NCBI GenBank assembly: GCA_025934025.1
Contig: JAICYU010000013.1
Span: 1-35,276 of the forward strand
Direction of reading: 5' to 3'
Length of the DNA stretch: 35,276 bases
Origin: Terriglobales bacterium
GTDB taxonomy: Bacteria; Acidobacteriota; Terriglobia; Terriglobales; Acidobacteriaceae
The notes under the pieces are model-generated. The model worked only from the letters and a program-made list of their open reading frames with translations, had not been told where the DNA came from and did not search any database. Shown in pieces: positions 15,189 to 24,016 of the stretch. A program made the position numbers and the translations under genes. How positions within the stretch are numbered: the stretch's first letter is position 1; each line of letters begins with the position of its first letter.

Positions 15189-15547
15189 CATTGGTCGCGA
15201 CGCACTGTCATCGGTGAGAACGCTGGCAAGCAGATGGCGACGTATTCAGTTGCCTCGCTTGGCGTCGAATAGCGGACCCACTCGCCCGGCTCGCATACCA
15301 AGGCCTGGCCGGCACTGACCTCGAAATCTCCGCTTTCATACTCCACCCGGAGTCGGCCGCTCAGGACAAGGGTGAACTCGCGGAACTCGGGCCTCTGTCC
15401 CGGCTCTCTCCATCCTGCCGGGCTTCTCATGCGGGCAATGCTGATTCCCGATTCCTTCGTGTTCAGGGCTCCCACAAATTCATCAATGATCTTGGGCATG
15501 TTGCCGGCCGCAGGTACACGCGTGGGTGATGCGATCAAAGTTGGCAC
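15188..15547 (-). CDS. Single-domain cupin protein
   Basis: A 119-aa beta-barrel protein. The cupin core shows PEFREFTLVLSGRLRVEYESGDFEVSAGQALVCEPGEWVRYSTPSE-type spacing; the metal-binding histidines of motif 1 are replaced (EFREFTLVL), so metal binding is uncertain. Small cupins include sugar isomerases, dioxygenases and ligand sensors; nothing here selects one. The GTG start is supported by AGGAGG eight bases upstream. Confidence 0.8.
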   Translation of the reverse strand: MPTLIASPTRVPAAGNMPKIIDEFVGALNTKESGISIARMRSPAGWREPGQRPEFREFTLVLSGRLRVEYESGDFEVSAGQALVCEPGEWVRYSTPSEATEYVAICLPAFSPMTVRRDQ

Positions 15548-15658
15548 GCTGCCGTCCTCCTCAACCGAGAATTATTTGCTGCGCTATCGCCACGCGACAA
15601 GGTACCATAGCGGGTTTTCACAGCTGCTCTCATTCCATTGCGACGGACGGAGATTTCA

Positions 15659-17518
15659 ATGAAACCTGCTGTTTATTCCGCACTTCTTTTGATTGTGCTC
15701 ACGCCGTTGGCGCTGGCGCAAACAGTGAGTGAGCGCCTCACCGTTGATGCCACTGACGCTCCGCGAAACATCCTGCACTCGACGCTTACTGTTCCGGTGA
15801 GCGCAGGCCCTGTGACCCTGGTATATCCCAAGTGGATTCCCGGCAATCATCGGCCTACCGGCCCGATACAAAATCTCACCGGGCTGCACATTCGCGCCAA
15901 TGGACAGGAGATCGAGTGGCAACGCGATCTGGTGGACATGTGGGCCTTTCGTTTGCAAGCGCCGGCAGGAACCAAAGATCTCCAAGTTTCGTTTGACACA
16001 ATTACCTATAACGGAAAGAATTCTGCCGCTTCCAGCAAAGTCCTCGATCTCATTTGGAATCAGGTTGTGCTTTATCCTCAGGGAATGGCGACCGACGCGG
16101 TGCAGATAACCGCGTTAGTGCATCTGCCCGAAGGTTGGAAATTTGGAACTGCGCTGACTCCCTCCGGGCAATCTGGGAGCACAGTGAACTTCCAGCCCGT
16201 GAGCCTTACGCGGCTTGTGGATTCGCCTCTGATCGCGGGCGCCTATTACCGGCAGGTTCAACTTTCGCCTCCGGGCGAATCTCCGGTGCATGTGATTGAT
16301 ATGGTTGGCGAGAGCGAAGCGGCTCTGGATATTACAGACAAAGATCTGGCCAGCTACAAGCAACTTGTGCAGGAGACAGGCAAGCTGTTCGGCGCGCGGC
16401 ACTACACCAAGTATCATTTTCTGCTTACGCTGAGCGATGAAACGGCCCACCACGGGCTGGAGCATCATGAATCCAGCGACAACGGGGCCGCAGAAAATAT
16501 GTTCAGCGATCCCGCAGAGCACAACCTTGAGGCTGATCTTCTGCCGCACGAGTTCACGCATTCCTGGAATGGAAAATACCGTCGCCCGGCCGGGCTTGCC
16601 ACGGCCAATTACCAGGAGCCAATGAAAGGCGACCTGCTATGGGTGTATGAAGGCATGACCGATTTCTGGGGCAATATTCTGGCTGCGCGAACCGGGCTGC
16701 GCTCTCCGGAACAGTTCCGCGAGAACCTGGCCTATACTGCCGCCATGCTCGATCACCGAGCGGGACGCACATGGCGTTCGCTCCAGGACACGGCGACTTC
16801 CGTACAAATCCTCTACGGCTCGCAACGGGAATGGCAGAACTGGCGCCGCAGCGCCGATTACTACCCCGAAGGCTATTTGATCTGGCTGGAAGTGGATACG
16901 ACCATTCGCAGGCTGAGCAATGGGCAGAAGTCTCTCACCGATTTCTGCCGGCTTTTTTATGGCGGCCAGAGTGGCCCGCCAAAAGTTGTGACGTACAAGT
17001 TCGAAGATGTTGTTGCCGGTCTGAATCAGGTCGTGCCGTATGACTGGGCCAAATTGCTGCGCGAGAGATTGGATTCAAAATCGCCGCACGCGCCAATGGG
17101 TGGCATCGAAAGTGGCGGCTGGAAGGTGATCTACGACGATCAGAAGAACACCACGATGGAAGCCGTTGAGAAAGCAGGAGGCGGTCTGGACCTTAGCTTC
17201 TCGCTGGGTATGATCCTGGCGAAAGAAGGCGATGTTCGCGATGTGATTCCCGGCTCGACGGCCTATGCCGCCGGACTCGGCCCGGGAATGAAGGTGATTG
17301 CAGTGAACGGCCGCAAATTCTCCAAAGATGTGATGCGTGCTGCGTTGAAGGCGTCTGTGCATTCGCAAGAGCCCATCGCGATCCTGGCAGAAAACGGCGA
17401 ATACTACAGCACCTATCCGGTGAACTACCACGGAGGGGAAAGGTACCCGCATCTGGCGCGCGATGAGAGCAAGCCGGACCTGCTGGGGGAGATCATTACG
17501 CCGTTGGCGGCGAAATAA
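15659..17518 (+). CDS. Secreted M61 family peptidase with PDZ domain
   Basis: A 619-aa exported metallopeptidase of the glycyl-aminopeptidase (M61) family. The signal peptide MKPAVYSALLLIVLTPLALA is followed by a beta-sandwich N-terminal domain (to about 200), the zinc motif HEFTH at 297-301 with E331 (YEGMTDFWG) as likely third ligand, and a helical catalytic domain. A PDZ domain at about 535-600 (DVIPGSTAYAAGLGPGMKVIAVNG) probably binds substrate C-termini. ATG 15659 is chosen over an upstream ATG because it opens the signal peptide and follows GGACGGAG at good spacing. It likely degrades peptides in the periplasm or outside the cell. It stands alone. Confidence 0.93.
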   Translation: MKPAVYSALLLIVLTPLALAQTVSERLTVDATDAPRNILHSTLTVPVSAGPVTLVYPKWIPGNHRPTGPIQNLTGLHIRANGQEIEWQRDLVDMWAFRLQAPAGTKDLQVSFDTITYNGKNSAASSKVLDLIWNQVVLYPQGMATDAVQITALVHLPEGWKFGTALTPSGQSGSTVNFQPVSLTRLVDSPLIAGAYYRQVQLSPPGESPVHVIDMVGESEAALDITDKDLASYKQLVQETGKLFGARHYTKYHFLLTLSDETAHHGLEHHESSDNGAAENMFSDPAEHNLEADLLPHEFTHSWNGKYRRPAGLATANYQEPMKGDLLWVYEGMTDFWGNILAARTGLRSPEQFRENLAYTAAMLDHRAGRTWRSLQDTATSVQILYGSQREWQNWRRSADYYPEGYLIWLEVDTTIRRLSNGQKSLTDFCRLFYGGQSGPPKVVTYKFEDVVAGLNQVVPYDWAKLLRERLDSKSPHAPMGGIESGGWKVIYDDQKNTTMEAVEKAGGGLDLSFSLGMILAKEGDVRDVIPGSTAYAAGLGPGMKVIAVNGRKFSKDVMRAALKASVHSQEPIAILAENGEYYSTYPVNYHGGERYPHLARDESKPDLLGEIITPLAAK

Positions 17519-17527
17519 CGGGAGCCT

Positions 17528-17950
17528 TCATTTCATTTTTGAAAAGGGGTTTGAAATTCGGATTCCGTCAATTTCGCGGGTGTCTTGGAAATCCTCGGTC
17601 AACAGTACTGCGCAGCCAGCCTCTTTCGCTGAGCGAAGGATTAAGGCGTCCCAAAACGAAAATCCATGAAGCCGGTGCAGGTCAATTGCGGCTAAAACAT
17701 CGCCAACACTTGGAGAAGCGACATCGAACTCCGCAAACAATTCTACTTTTCTCCGCGCTGTGCGATCGTCAATGCGCAACTTTCGAGTGACCGTAACGAA
17801 ATATTCCTGCAAGACCTGGAGAGAAACTACTCCGGTTCGGGCCCGCCGGTGTTCCGCGATCAGATCCAGGGCTCGGCGCTGCTTCGCCGGCAACGCTTCA
17901 TCGTCGGAGTAGACAAGGATATTTGTGTCCAGAAAACTACGAGCGCTCAT
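17528..17950 (-). CDS. vapC: PIN-domain toxin VapC
   Basis: A 140-aa ribonuclease toxin. The PIN acidic residues are D8 (FLDTNILVY), E49 (VLQEYFVTV), D101 (SFWDALIL) and D120 (LLTEDFQD). VapC enzymes cleave specific tRNAs or rRNA; the target is not predictable here. ATG 17950 overlaps the vapB end by 14 bases; another ATG three codons upstream (17959) is also possible. Antitoxin first, overlapping toxin second is the standard arrangement. Confidence 0.9.
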   Translation of the reverse strand: MSARSFLDTNILVYSDDEALPAKQRRALDLIAEHRRARTGVVSLQVLQEYFVTVTRKLRIDDRTARRKVELFAEFDVASPSVGDVLAAIDLHRLHGFSFWDALILRSAKEAGCAVLLTEDFQDTREIDGIRISNPFSKMK

Positions 17951-18158
17951 GAATCTCATTTCGGTTGAAGCGCCAACCGCGCGAGTGACCGTGACCTGAT
18001 AGCCGGCGAAGTTCCTCGATGCTTTTTTCGGGATCGTCGCCGCCGGCCAAGCTTTGCAAATAATCCCGGACCAGTTGATTCAAGCTCTTACCCAGCGACT
18101 CGGCCTTCTTCCGGGCGCGTGACACAACACGCTCGTCAACGGAAAGAGTCAGATTCAT
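17937..18158 (-). CDS. vapB: VapB-type antitoxin
   Basis: A 73-aa protein beginning MNLTLSVDERVVSRARKKAE, a ribbon-helix-helix-like DNA-binding start, with a flexible charged C-terminus (SIEELRRLSGHGHSRGW) that would wrap the toxin. ATG 18158 is preferred: the upstream ATG at 18179 falls inside the promoter, and transcription is predicted to begin at 18158 itself. VapB proteins repress their own operon with VapC. Confidence 0.88.
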   Translation of the reverse strand: MNLTLSVDERVVSRARKKAESLGKSLNQLVRDYLQSLAGGDDPEKSIEELRRLSGHGHSRGWRFNRNEIHERS

Positions 18159-18160
18159 TA

Positions 18161-18193
18161 ACACAGTATATGTGTACATGTATTACGTGTCAA
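18161..18193 (-). promoter_or_regulatory. vapBC promoter with operator palindromes
   Basis: Minus strand: TTGACA (18188-18193), 17-bp spacer, TATACT (18165-18170), near consensus. The expected start is at about 18158, the A of the vapB ATG, so the mRNA would be leaderless. Palindromes overlap it: ACACA-GTATA-TGTGT (18161-18175) over the -10, and TACATGTA (18175-18182) in the spacer. They are suited to binding a ribbon-helix-helix dimer for autorepression. Confidence 0.75.
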
Positions 18194-18330
18194 TCAAAGA
18201 GCATTCGAACCCGAGGAAAATGCGACGAATGACTAATGCATAAGAGAGACTCTCGATTCATTCCCGCTTCGGGCGAACCCTGAACCGAGGGGCGACCATC
18301 ACAAAAACGGCGGTTCTCTCGCTCCGGCAA

Positions 18331-18522
18331 ATGAGGATGAACGACGGCACTAAGCACAAGCATCCGCGACCTTTATCGGTTGAAGAACAGCACCATGAGG
18401 CCAGCCAGGACGATACGGGCAGGCTGGAGCGCTATTTGCGCCTTGCAGACAAGATGCTGGAAAGCGATGAGCATGAAGGCGAGCACCAGTCAGATGTCCG
18501 CCACATTCCCAAAGCAGCCTAG
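18331..18522 (+). CDS. Possible small hydrophilic protein
   Basis: A 63-aa (or 61-aa from the second ATG) reading frame rich in His, Asp and Glu (LSVEEQHHEASQDDTGRLERYLRLADKMLESDEHEGEHQ), with one predicted helix. There is no convincing ribosome site and I recognise no family. It ends on CTAG, sharing bases with the stop of the convergent 1156-aa gene. It may be real because composition is protein-like and it fills an otherwise empty gap, but it could be chance. Confidence 0.35.
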   Translation: MRMNDGTKHKHPRPLSVEEQHHEASQDDTGRLERYLRLADKMLESDEHEGEHQSDVRHIPKAA

Positions 18523-21500
18523 CGAACCTGTTCGGCGTGGATCTGCGTAACGCCGGCAGTGCGCTCCAACTTGTCCCAGGAAAACGGCTTTCCATCTACA
18601 GCACGCTTCACCGTTTTGATCAGGACCGCGGAGAACAGTTGCCGATAAGAGAAGCGCTGCAGCCAGAGATGCAGGAGAAGCTGGAAATCCTCGCCGCGTC
18701 CTTTTTCCCTCCGCTCCAAAAGAAATGCAAGAGCTGATGCAATGAAATCAATCGCCAGAAAGAGGACAAAGAACAGCACCAGTTGCTCAAAGCTGCGCGG
18801 ATCGGCGCTTTCCGGGTGGAAGAAGCGCGTGAGCAGATACATCACGGTGCTGAACGCGAACATGATGTCTATGAACGGCGAAAGCAGCGGGAGCAGAATC
18901 TGAAAGATGATGATGTTGGGCAACGCAATCCAGCCCAGCCGGCTGCGGCGACGAATGGTTGCTCCGTGTTTCCAGACCGCCTGGAGGATGCCAAACGACC
19001 AGCGGAAGCGCTGCCGCATCAGCCCCCGCGCTGTAGTGGGAGCTTCAGTGAAAGCGAGCGCACGATCTTCGTTAATGACGCGCCAGCCGCTCTCCAGCAA
19101 TGACATGGTGAGGTCGGCATCTTCCGCGACCGTGTCAGTGTGATAGCCTCCGGCGGCGCGAACGGCAGCCGTGCGCCAGGCCCCGATGGCTCCAGGAACG
19201 ACGCTGACCGCGCCGAATACGTTGAGGGCGCGGCGTTCAAAGTTCTGGCTGGTGATGTATTCAAGCGCCTGCCAGCGTGTCCACAGGTTCACGCGGTTCC
19301 CGACCTTCGCGTTTCCGGCAACGGCGCCGATTTTCGCGTCGGCAAAGTGCGGCACCAGCAGAGAAATGGCGTTCGGCGCAATCATTGTGTCGGCATCAAT
19401 GCCGACGTAGATTTCATCATCAGTAAACTTCAGCGCGTGATTCAGTGCTTCGGCCTTGCCGCCATTTTGCTTGGTGAGGAGCAGCACGCGTCCTGAAGCG
19501 ATTTCCGCGCGAAACTTCTTGCGTACCACCTCCGACGTTTCGTCGCTTGAGCCGTCATCAACCACGATAGTGCGCAACCGCGGGTAATCGGAGGCCAAGA
19601 CCGAACGGACCGTGTGCTCAATGACCTTCTCTTCGTTATAAGCGGGCACGATGACCGTCACCGCAGGCATGTAGCCCGGATCAGCCGCAGATGACGATTG
19701 CCGCAGCCGGTCATAAGTAGCCAGAGCGCCAATCCCCAGCAGTCGCCCGCTCATCAACACGTCGCCCAGAAAGAACACCAGGGCAATGAAATAGCCGAGC
19801 GCGTTTACCATGGTGAAAGTGGCGTCCTGAAGCCGCGCGGAGAGCACCTCGTCTGGCCCAAGCTCCGGCATCACATCGGCTCGAGTTTTGCCCATCAGCT
19901 CACTGAGCGGCACAATCTGGAAGCCTTGCGCGCGCAAGCCTTCGATGATGCGGGGAAGCGCAGCCACTGTGGCATCGCGGTTTCCGCCGCCATCGTGCAG
20001 AAGAATGATGTTGCCGCAAACGTCCGGCTGTCGGTCTTTGCAGGCGCTCGTGGCAAAGATGTTGGCCTGCTGCAGTACCGAGTTAACAATCTGGTCCGAC
20101 GTTCGGCCGCGCTGCCAGTCATTGGGGTCAATTTTCGAGCCAATCGTGATGTATCCCAGCTTCTGCACCGCTTCCACCGGTCGCACCTGGTCCGCAATAT
20201 CGGGCTCCTGATCAATCGAATAGGGCGGGCGAAAGAAGAGCGGCTTCACTCCCAATTTGCTGGCGAACAGACGTTCCGTGAGGTTCAGCTCAAAATCAAT
20301 GTAGCGTTGCGAGACTTCGCTGATGTCAGGATGGGTGAAGGTGTGGTTTCCGATGGTGTGGTCTTCTTCATAAACTCGCCGGGCAAGACGAGGAAATTTC
20401 TCGACTTCCAGACCGATCATGAAAAACGTGGCAGTCGCATTTTCGCGCTTGAGCACATCGAGAATGCGCGGTGTATTGGCCGGATCAGGCCCATCGTCAA
20501 ACGTAATGGCCACCTGCTTCGGGTGTGATCCGTACTGGTTAAGCTGGTACGGTTGCGGCAGCTCCAGCATCTTTTCCGAGGTTGCGAGCTTCGTGTCAGG
20601 ATCAATCGCAACCTGCCGCTCGCCCGCTTTGGGCTGGTGCTCAACGTAAAGAATGTCGCCATAACCTTCGCGATCTACATCCTCTCCGGCCGGCACGGCC
20701 GCCAATTTCTGCGCAGCATCAGGCTCGCCCGGATTGTCCCAGATCGTCCATAGCGAGCGGTCTTCCGAACCGAGCCGCCACAAGGCAAAGGTGCGGATTC
20801 CAAGCTGGCGTGCTGCCCGCATCTGGTTCATCGCAGTCACCGCATCCAGAAACCAGACCTGGTGCTCAACGCCGTCGTCTTCCACATAGCCGAAGTGTGG
20901 GTTCAGCGCGTCGGAGTGAAGGTCAATATCAGACTCGGATTCCGAGGCATGGAGCCATGCTTCCTGAACGTTATCGGTTTCCACGCTCTGGACCTTCCGG
21001 CTCTTTCCTTTGAGCGCCCAGTCATAGCCGTAATTTCCGACGGCGCAGATGATCTTGTTCTTTGGAATGTCTTTCAACGCCTGCTTCAGATTGGACATGA
21101 ACCAACTCTGGGCCGCGATCGGGCCCGGGCCGCTGGTGGTCTGGTGCTGGTCATAGTTCATGATCACCAGCCCATCAGAGCTCGCCGCCAGCCGCGCGTA
21201 ATCAAAGTCGCGATCGGAAACAGGAACGTTCACGTACAGCTTGAGATTGCGCGCGTGCAGGTCGCGGCCAAGCTCGTCAATCAGAGCCAGGAAGCCAGGC
21301 TGGGCGGCGAGAGGAATCTCTTCCAGATCAACCGAGGCGCCCTTGAAACGGTCGCTCGCCAGGTAGGCGAGAAGCTGAGAGCGGAAAGTCTGGCGCGCCG
21401 CCGGCGAATTGAGGAAGTCGCCCACATTGAGCCACTGCTTTGCGACAGGATCGAAGTTGTTGATCAGCGGGAAGACGTCTACGTTCGCTTTTTCCGAATG

Positions 21501-21989
21501 CAGGAATGGCATCACGCGATCATCGGCCGAGCGCACGTGTCCGTTCTGGATGACGGGAAAAAGGCGGTTAGTTTCATCCACGCTCTGAATGGCGCCATCA
21601 GGGCTTAACACATGCAGCCATTCGGGAAAGAGAATGTCTATCTGAGGGTAATATTCCTTGAGCGAGACAAAACTCGCCGCGTCCCAGGTGACGTAATAGG
21701 CCGCGCGGATGCCTTCATCTTCGTTCAGCACCACTTCAGAAGCGGCCCGGCCGCTCTTGCGATGCGTGCTCTTGGCCGCGGTTTTGTGGCGGCGCTCCCG
21801 TTCCTTCAATGACCGCAGGTTCTTCTTCTGCGCCGGCATGAGCAGCGGCGGCAGCGTCTCCGGCTGGAAGATTACTGTGACAGCAAAAAAGAGGACCAGC
21901 CCGGTGATGACCGCGCCGGCAATGTTGAAGAGCCAGCGCAAGCGCCCCCATCGCTTCCGCCCGGGATCATAAAAAACCTGTTTTGACAT
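18519..21989 (-). CDS. GH18-like / polysaccharide deacetylase / GT2 synthase fusion
   Basis: A 1156-aa membrane protein with three catalytic modules. An N-terminal helix (about 18-42) and a basic linker are followed by a GH18-like barrel (about 85-430; GASVDLEEI near 215-223 carries the DxxE-like acids). Next is a NodB/CE4 deacetylase (about 490-690; TFDDGPD near 497, GNHTFTHPD near 547, FRPPYS, LLHDGGGNRD), then a membrane helix (about 735-755). The GT2 domain (about 770-1000) shows VIVPAYNEE, VVDDGSSDE, DAD near 866, EDADLT near 956 and QRFRW near 995, the processive-synthase signature. C-terminal membrane helices follow. The order resembles a fusion of PgaB-like and PgaC-like activities, suggesting export and partial de-N-acetylation of a beta-linked hexosamine polymer. 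This is inferred, not shown. Confidence 0.9.
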   Translation of the reverse strand: MSKQVFYDPGRKRWGRLRWLFNIAGAVITGLVLFFAVTVIFQPETLPPLLMPAQKKNLRSLKERERRHKTAAKSTHRKSGRAASEVVLNEDEGIRAAYYVTWDAASFVSLKEYYPQIDILFPEWLHVLSPDGAIQSVDETNRLFPVIQNGHVRSADDRVMPFLHSEKANVDVFPLINNFDPVAKQWLNVGDFLNSPAARQTFRSQLLAYLASDRFKGASVDLEEIPLAAQPGFLALIDELGRDLHARNLKLYVNVPVSDRDFDYARLAASSDGLVIMNYDQHQTTSGPGPIAAQSWFMSNLKQALKDIPKNKIICAVGNYGYDWALKGKSRKVQSVETDNVQEAWLHASESESDIDLHSDALNPHFGYVEDDGVEHQVWFLDAVTAMNQMRAARQLGIRTFALWRLGSEDRSLWTIWDNPGEPDAAQKLAAVPAGEDVDREGYGDILYVEHQPKAGERQVAIDPDTKLATSEKMLELPQPYQLNQYGSHPKQVAITFDDGPDPANTPRILDVLKRENATATFFMIGLEVEKFPRLARRVYEEDHTIGNHTFTHPDISEVSQRYIDFELNLTERLFASKLGVKPLFFRPPYSIDQEPDIADQVRPVEAVQKLGYITIGSKIDPNDWQRGRTSDQIVNSVLQQANIFATSACKDRQPDVCGNIILLHDGGGNRDATVAALPRIIEGLRAQGFQIVPLSELMGKTRADVMPELGPDEVLSARLQDATFTMVNALGYFIALVFFLGDVLMSGRLLGIGALATYDRLRQSSSAADPGYMPAVTVIVPAYNEEKVIEHTVRSVLASDYPRLRTIVVDDGSSDETSEVVRKKFRAEIASGRVLLLTKQNGGKAEALNHALKFTDDEIYVGIDADTMIAPNAISLLVPHFADAKIGAVAGNAKVGNRVNLWTRWQALEYITSQNFERRALNVFGAVSVVPGAIGAWRTAAVRAAGGYHTDTVAEDADLTMSLLESGWRVINEDRALAFTEAPTTARGLMRQRFRWSFGILQAVWKHGATIRRRSRLGWIALPNIIIFQILLPLLSPFIDIMFAFSTVMYLLTRFFHPESADPRSFEQLVLFFVLFLAIDFIASALAFLLERREKGRGEDFQLLLHLWLQRFSYRQLFSAVLIKTVKRAVDGKPFSWDKLERTAGVTQIHAEQVR

Positions 21990-22095
21990 GCGGAGTTCTT
22001 ACTCTCAATCGTAAGCTGCTGGTGCTAGACGGTCAATTCAACGAAAGCCGTAGAACGCCCGGTGCAGGGAAACTGCTACACTGGCCTGCCCTTCC

Positions 22096-23475
22096 ATGAA
22101 AAAGCTGCTGGGATTGCTGCGTGAACACAAGCTGTTCTTTCTGCTGGCCACGCTTGCCGCTCTGGCTTTACGGCTGCTCTTTGTCTTTCGCTTCCCGCAC
22201 GTCTCAGGCGACACCTTCATTTATGGCGACATCGCAAAAAACTGGCTGGAGCACGGGATTTATGGTTTGAGCGAAAGCGGCGCGATCCGTCCGACTCTCA
22301 TCCGTCTGCCCGGTTACCCGGCATTTCTGGCAGCGATCTTTGCCATCTTTGGCCGCGAGCACTACACGGCCGTGATGGTGGTGCAGGCGCTGATTGACAC
22401 CAATACCTGCCTGGTGATCGCCGCGCTGGCTTTGGAACTGATGAACGCACGGGCAGCCTTGGCGGCATATCTGATTGCGGCTGTTTGTCCTTTTACGGCG
22501 AACTACACTGCCGCTCCTCTGGCGGAGACGCTGGTGATTTTCTGCACCGCGCATGTTCTTTATTACGGAATAAGAGGACTGAAGGGAATTGAGAGCGGAG
22601 GGCGGCCGACCGCGCTCTGGGCAATTGCCGGCGCATGGAACGCGGCCGGCATCCTGCTGCGTCCTGATGGCGTGCTGTTGCTGGTTCCATTTGTGGCGGC
22701 ACTGATTTATCTGTTTGGTCGACATGTGAATCGAAAGCAGATCACCGCTGGGCTCGCCGCTTTTGTGCTCATCAGCCTGGCTCCGCTGGCCCCCTGGACT
22801 GTTCGCAACTGGTGGACGTTTCATGCTTTCCAACCATTGGCGCCACGGTATGCGACCGATCCGGGCGAGTTTGTGCCCTTGGGGTTCAATCGCTGGGTCA
22901 AGACATGGCTCGTAGAGTATGTTTCGGTCGAAGAGGTTTTTTGGAGCGTTCCGGGAGACAAGATTGATATTGATGACATCCCACAACGCGCCTTCGATTC
23001 CCGCGCGCAGTGTGACGAAACCGATTCCCTGCTTGACGACTACAACAGCCAGCTCACCCTTGGCCCGGAACTGGATACCCGCTTCGCGCAGTTGGCGCAG
23101 GAACGTATTTGGCACAATCCGTTTCGTTATTACGTGTGGCTGCCGTTCTTGCGGATTGCCGATATGTGGCTACGTCCTCGAACCGAACTCCTGCCCGTCG
23201 AAAGCCTATGGTGGGAGTTCCTCGAGGATGTGAAGAACAGTCTCTTTTCCCTGTTCTGGGCCGTCATTGATTTGTTGTACCTGCTGCTCGCTCTGCGCGG
23301 CTGGATGAACTGGCGCCTGGGGTTGTGCGGCGTAGTGCTGGTGGGATTTGTCCTGCTCCGCTCAACCTTTTTGGGCACTCTCGAAAATCCCGAGCCGCGT
23401 TACGTGCTGGAATGTTTTCCGGTGGTGCTGGCCTTTGCAGGGGCAGCATTCAGCAGGCATGGCGAGCGGGGTTAG
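22096..23475 (+). CDS. GT-C (PMT/ArnT-like) membrane glycosyltransferase
   Basis: A 459-aa polytopic membrane protein resembling family GT39/83 glycosyltransferases that use polyprenyl-phosphate sugars. The N-terminal helix leads to a first loop with GDTFIYGDIAKNWLEHGIYG, containing the acidic catalytic-type residue, then the RLPGYPAFLA motif, and about ten further hydrophobic segments. A soluble loop (about 255-350) and a final membrane helix follow. The acceptor could be protein, lipid A or a surface polymer. There is no clear ribosome site; a TACACT -10-like box lies about 17 bases before ATG. Divergent from the large fusion, sharing a 106-bp intergenic region. Confidence 0.85.
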   Translation: MKKLLGLLREHKLFFLLATLAALALRLLFVFRFPHVSGDTFIYGDIAKNWLEHGIYGLSESGAIRPTLIRLPGYPAFLAAIFAIFGREHYTAVMVVQALIDTNTCLVIAALALELMNARAALAAYLIAAVCPFTANYTAAPLAETLVIFCTAHVLYYGIRGLKGIESGGRPTALWAIAGAWNAAGILLRPDGVLLLVPFVAALIYLFGRHVNRKQITAGLAAFVLISLAPLAPWTVRNWWTFHAFQPLAPRYATDPGEFVPLGFNRWVKTWLVEYVSVEEVFWSVPGDKIDIDDIPQRAFDSRAQCDETDSLLDDYNSQLTLGPELDTRFAQLAQERIWHNPFRYYVWLPFLRIADMWLRPRTELLPVESLWWEFLEDVKNSLFSLFWAVIDLLYLLLALRGWMNWRLGLCGVVLVGFVLLRSTFLGTLENPEPRYVLECFPVVLAFAGAAFSRHGERG

Positions 23476-23517
23476 AAGCGACCAGCGAAGGGTGACAACA
23501 ATAGCACAGTCATACAT

Positions 23518-23556
23518 AAAGATGGAGCAGCGGTGTACCGTGCTCCATCTTTTTTA
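23518..23556 (+). terminator. Strong Rho-independent terminator
   Basis: AAAGATGGAGCA pairs with TGCTCCATCTTT (12 bp, with an inner CGGT/ACCG extension) followed by a T-run. It ends the GT-C gene transcript and may also act for the leftward 80-aa gene. Confidence 0.88.
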
Positions 23557-23569
23557 ATACCAGCTCTGG

Positions 23570-23812
23570 TCAGACAGCCATACGCGGCCGGGTTTCCACG
23601 GTAACGCGTTGGCGCGGTCCTGGTGCCGGCGGCTGAATGCAATAAAGGTCATCAGGGCTCGGCCATGGGACATCAGATGCGGCATTTTGATGGTAGAGCG
23701 CCAAAGCGAGCCGCAACTGTTTCAAGTCTTCCGGCGTGAGTGCGGACTTCAGGTATTCAAGGTCCTGTTCGATTCCTGCTGCTGCCTCGAGCCACTTCTG
23801 TGAATCATCCAT
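23570..23812 (-). CDS. Small hypothetical protein
   Basis: An 80-aa soluble protein with no recognised family. Residues 1-45 are predicted helical (MDDSQKWLEAAAGIEQDLEY, LTPEDLKQLRLALALYHQN); the C-terminus is Pro-rich (PPAPGPRQRVTVETRP). AAGGAC lies about eight bases before ATG, which supports expression. It is isolated between a terminator and a 204-bp AT-rich gap in which I see no gene. Confidence 0.6.
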   Translation of the reverse strand: MDDSQKWLEAAAGIEQDLEYLKSALTPEDLKQLRLALALYHQNAASDVPWPSPDDLYCIQPPAPGPRQRVTVETRPRMAV

Positions 23813-24016
23813 TGCTTTGTCCTTGAGGAGTTTTTACATCCAGCGTGCAACATTTGCTCGAACAAACTCATTGCCGTCGAAGAGCATCTCTCTTTATTTT
23901 TCAATCAGTTAGAGCTGAAATCCTTTTCTGATTGCTTACTAAATAAGGGTAAGGCGATGCCTTCGAAAATATAGGAGTAGCACTCTGGTAACCAAAATTT
24001 TCGTGCTGAAGGACTC

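Noticed and set aside
18240-18330. A possible further antitoxin or promoter region right of vapB.
   Set aside because: No frame, palindrome or paired promoter boxes beyond those already assigned could be supported.
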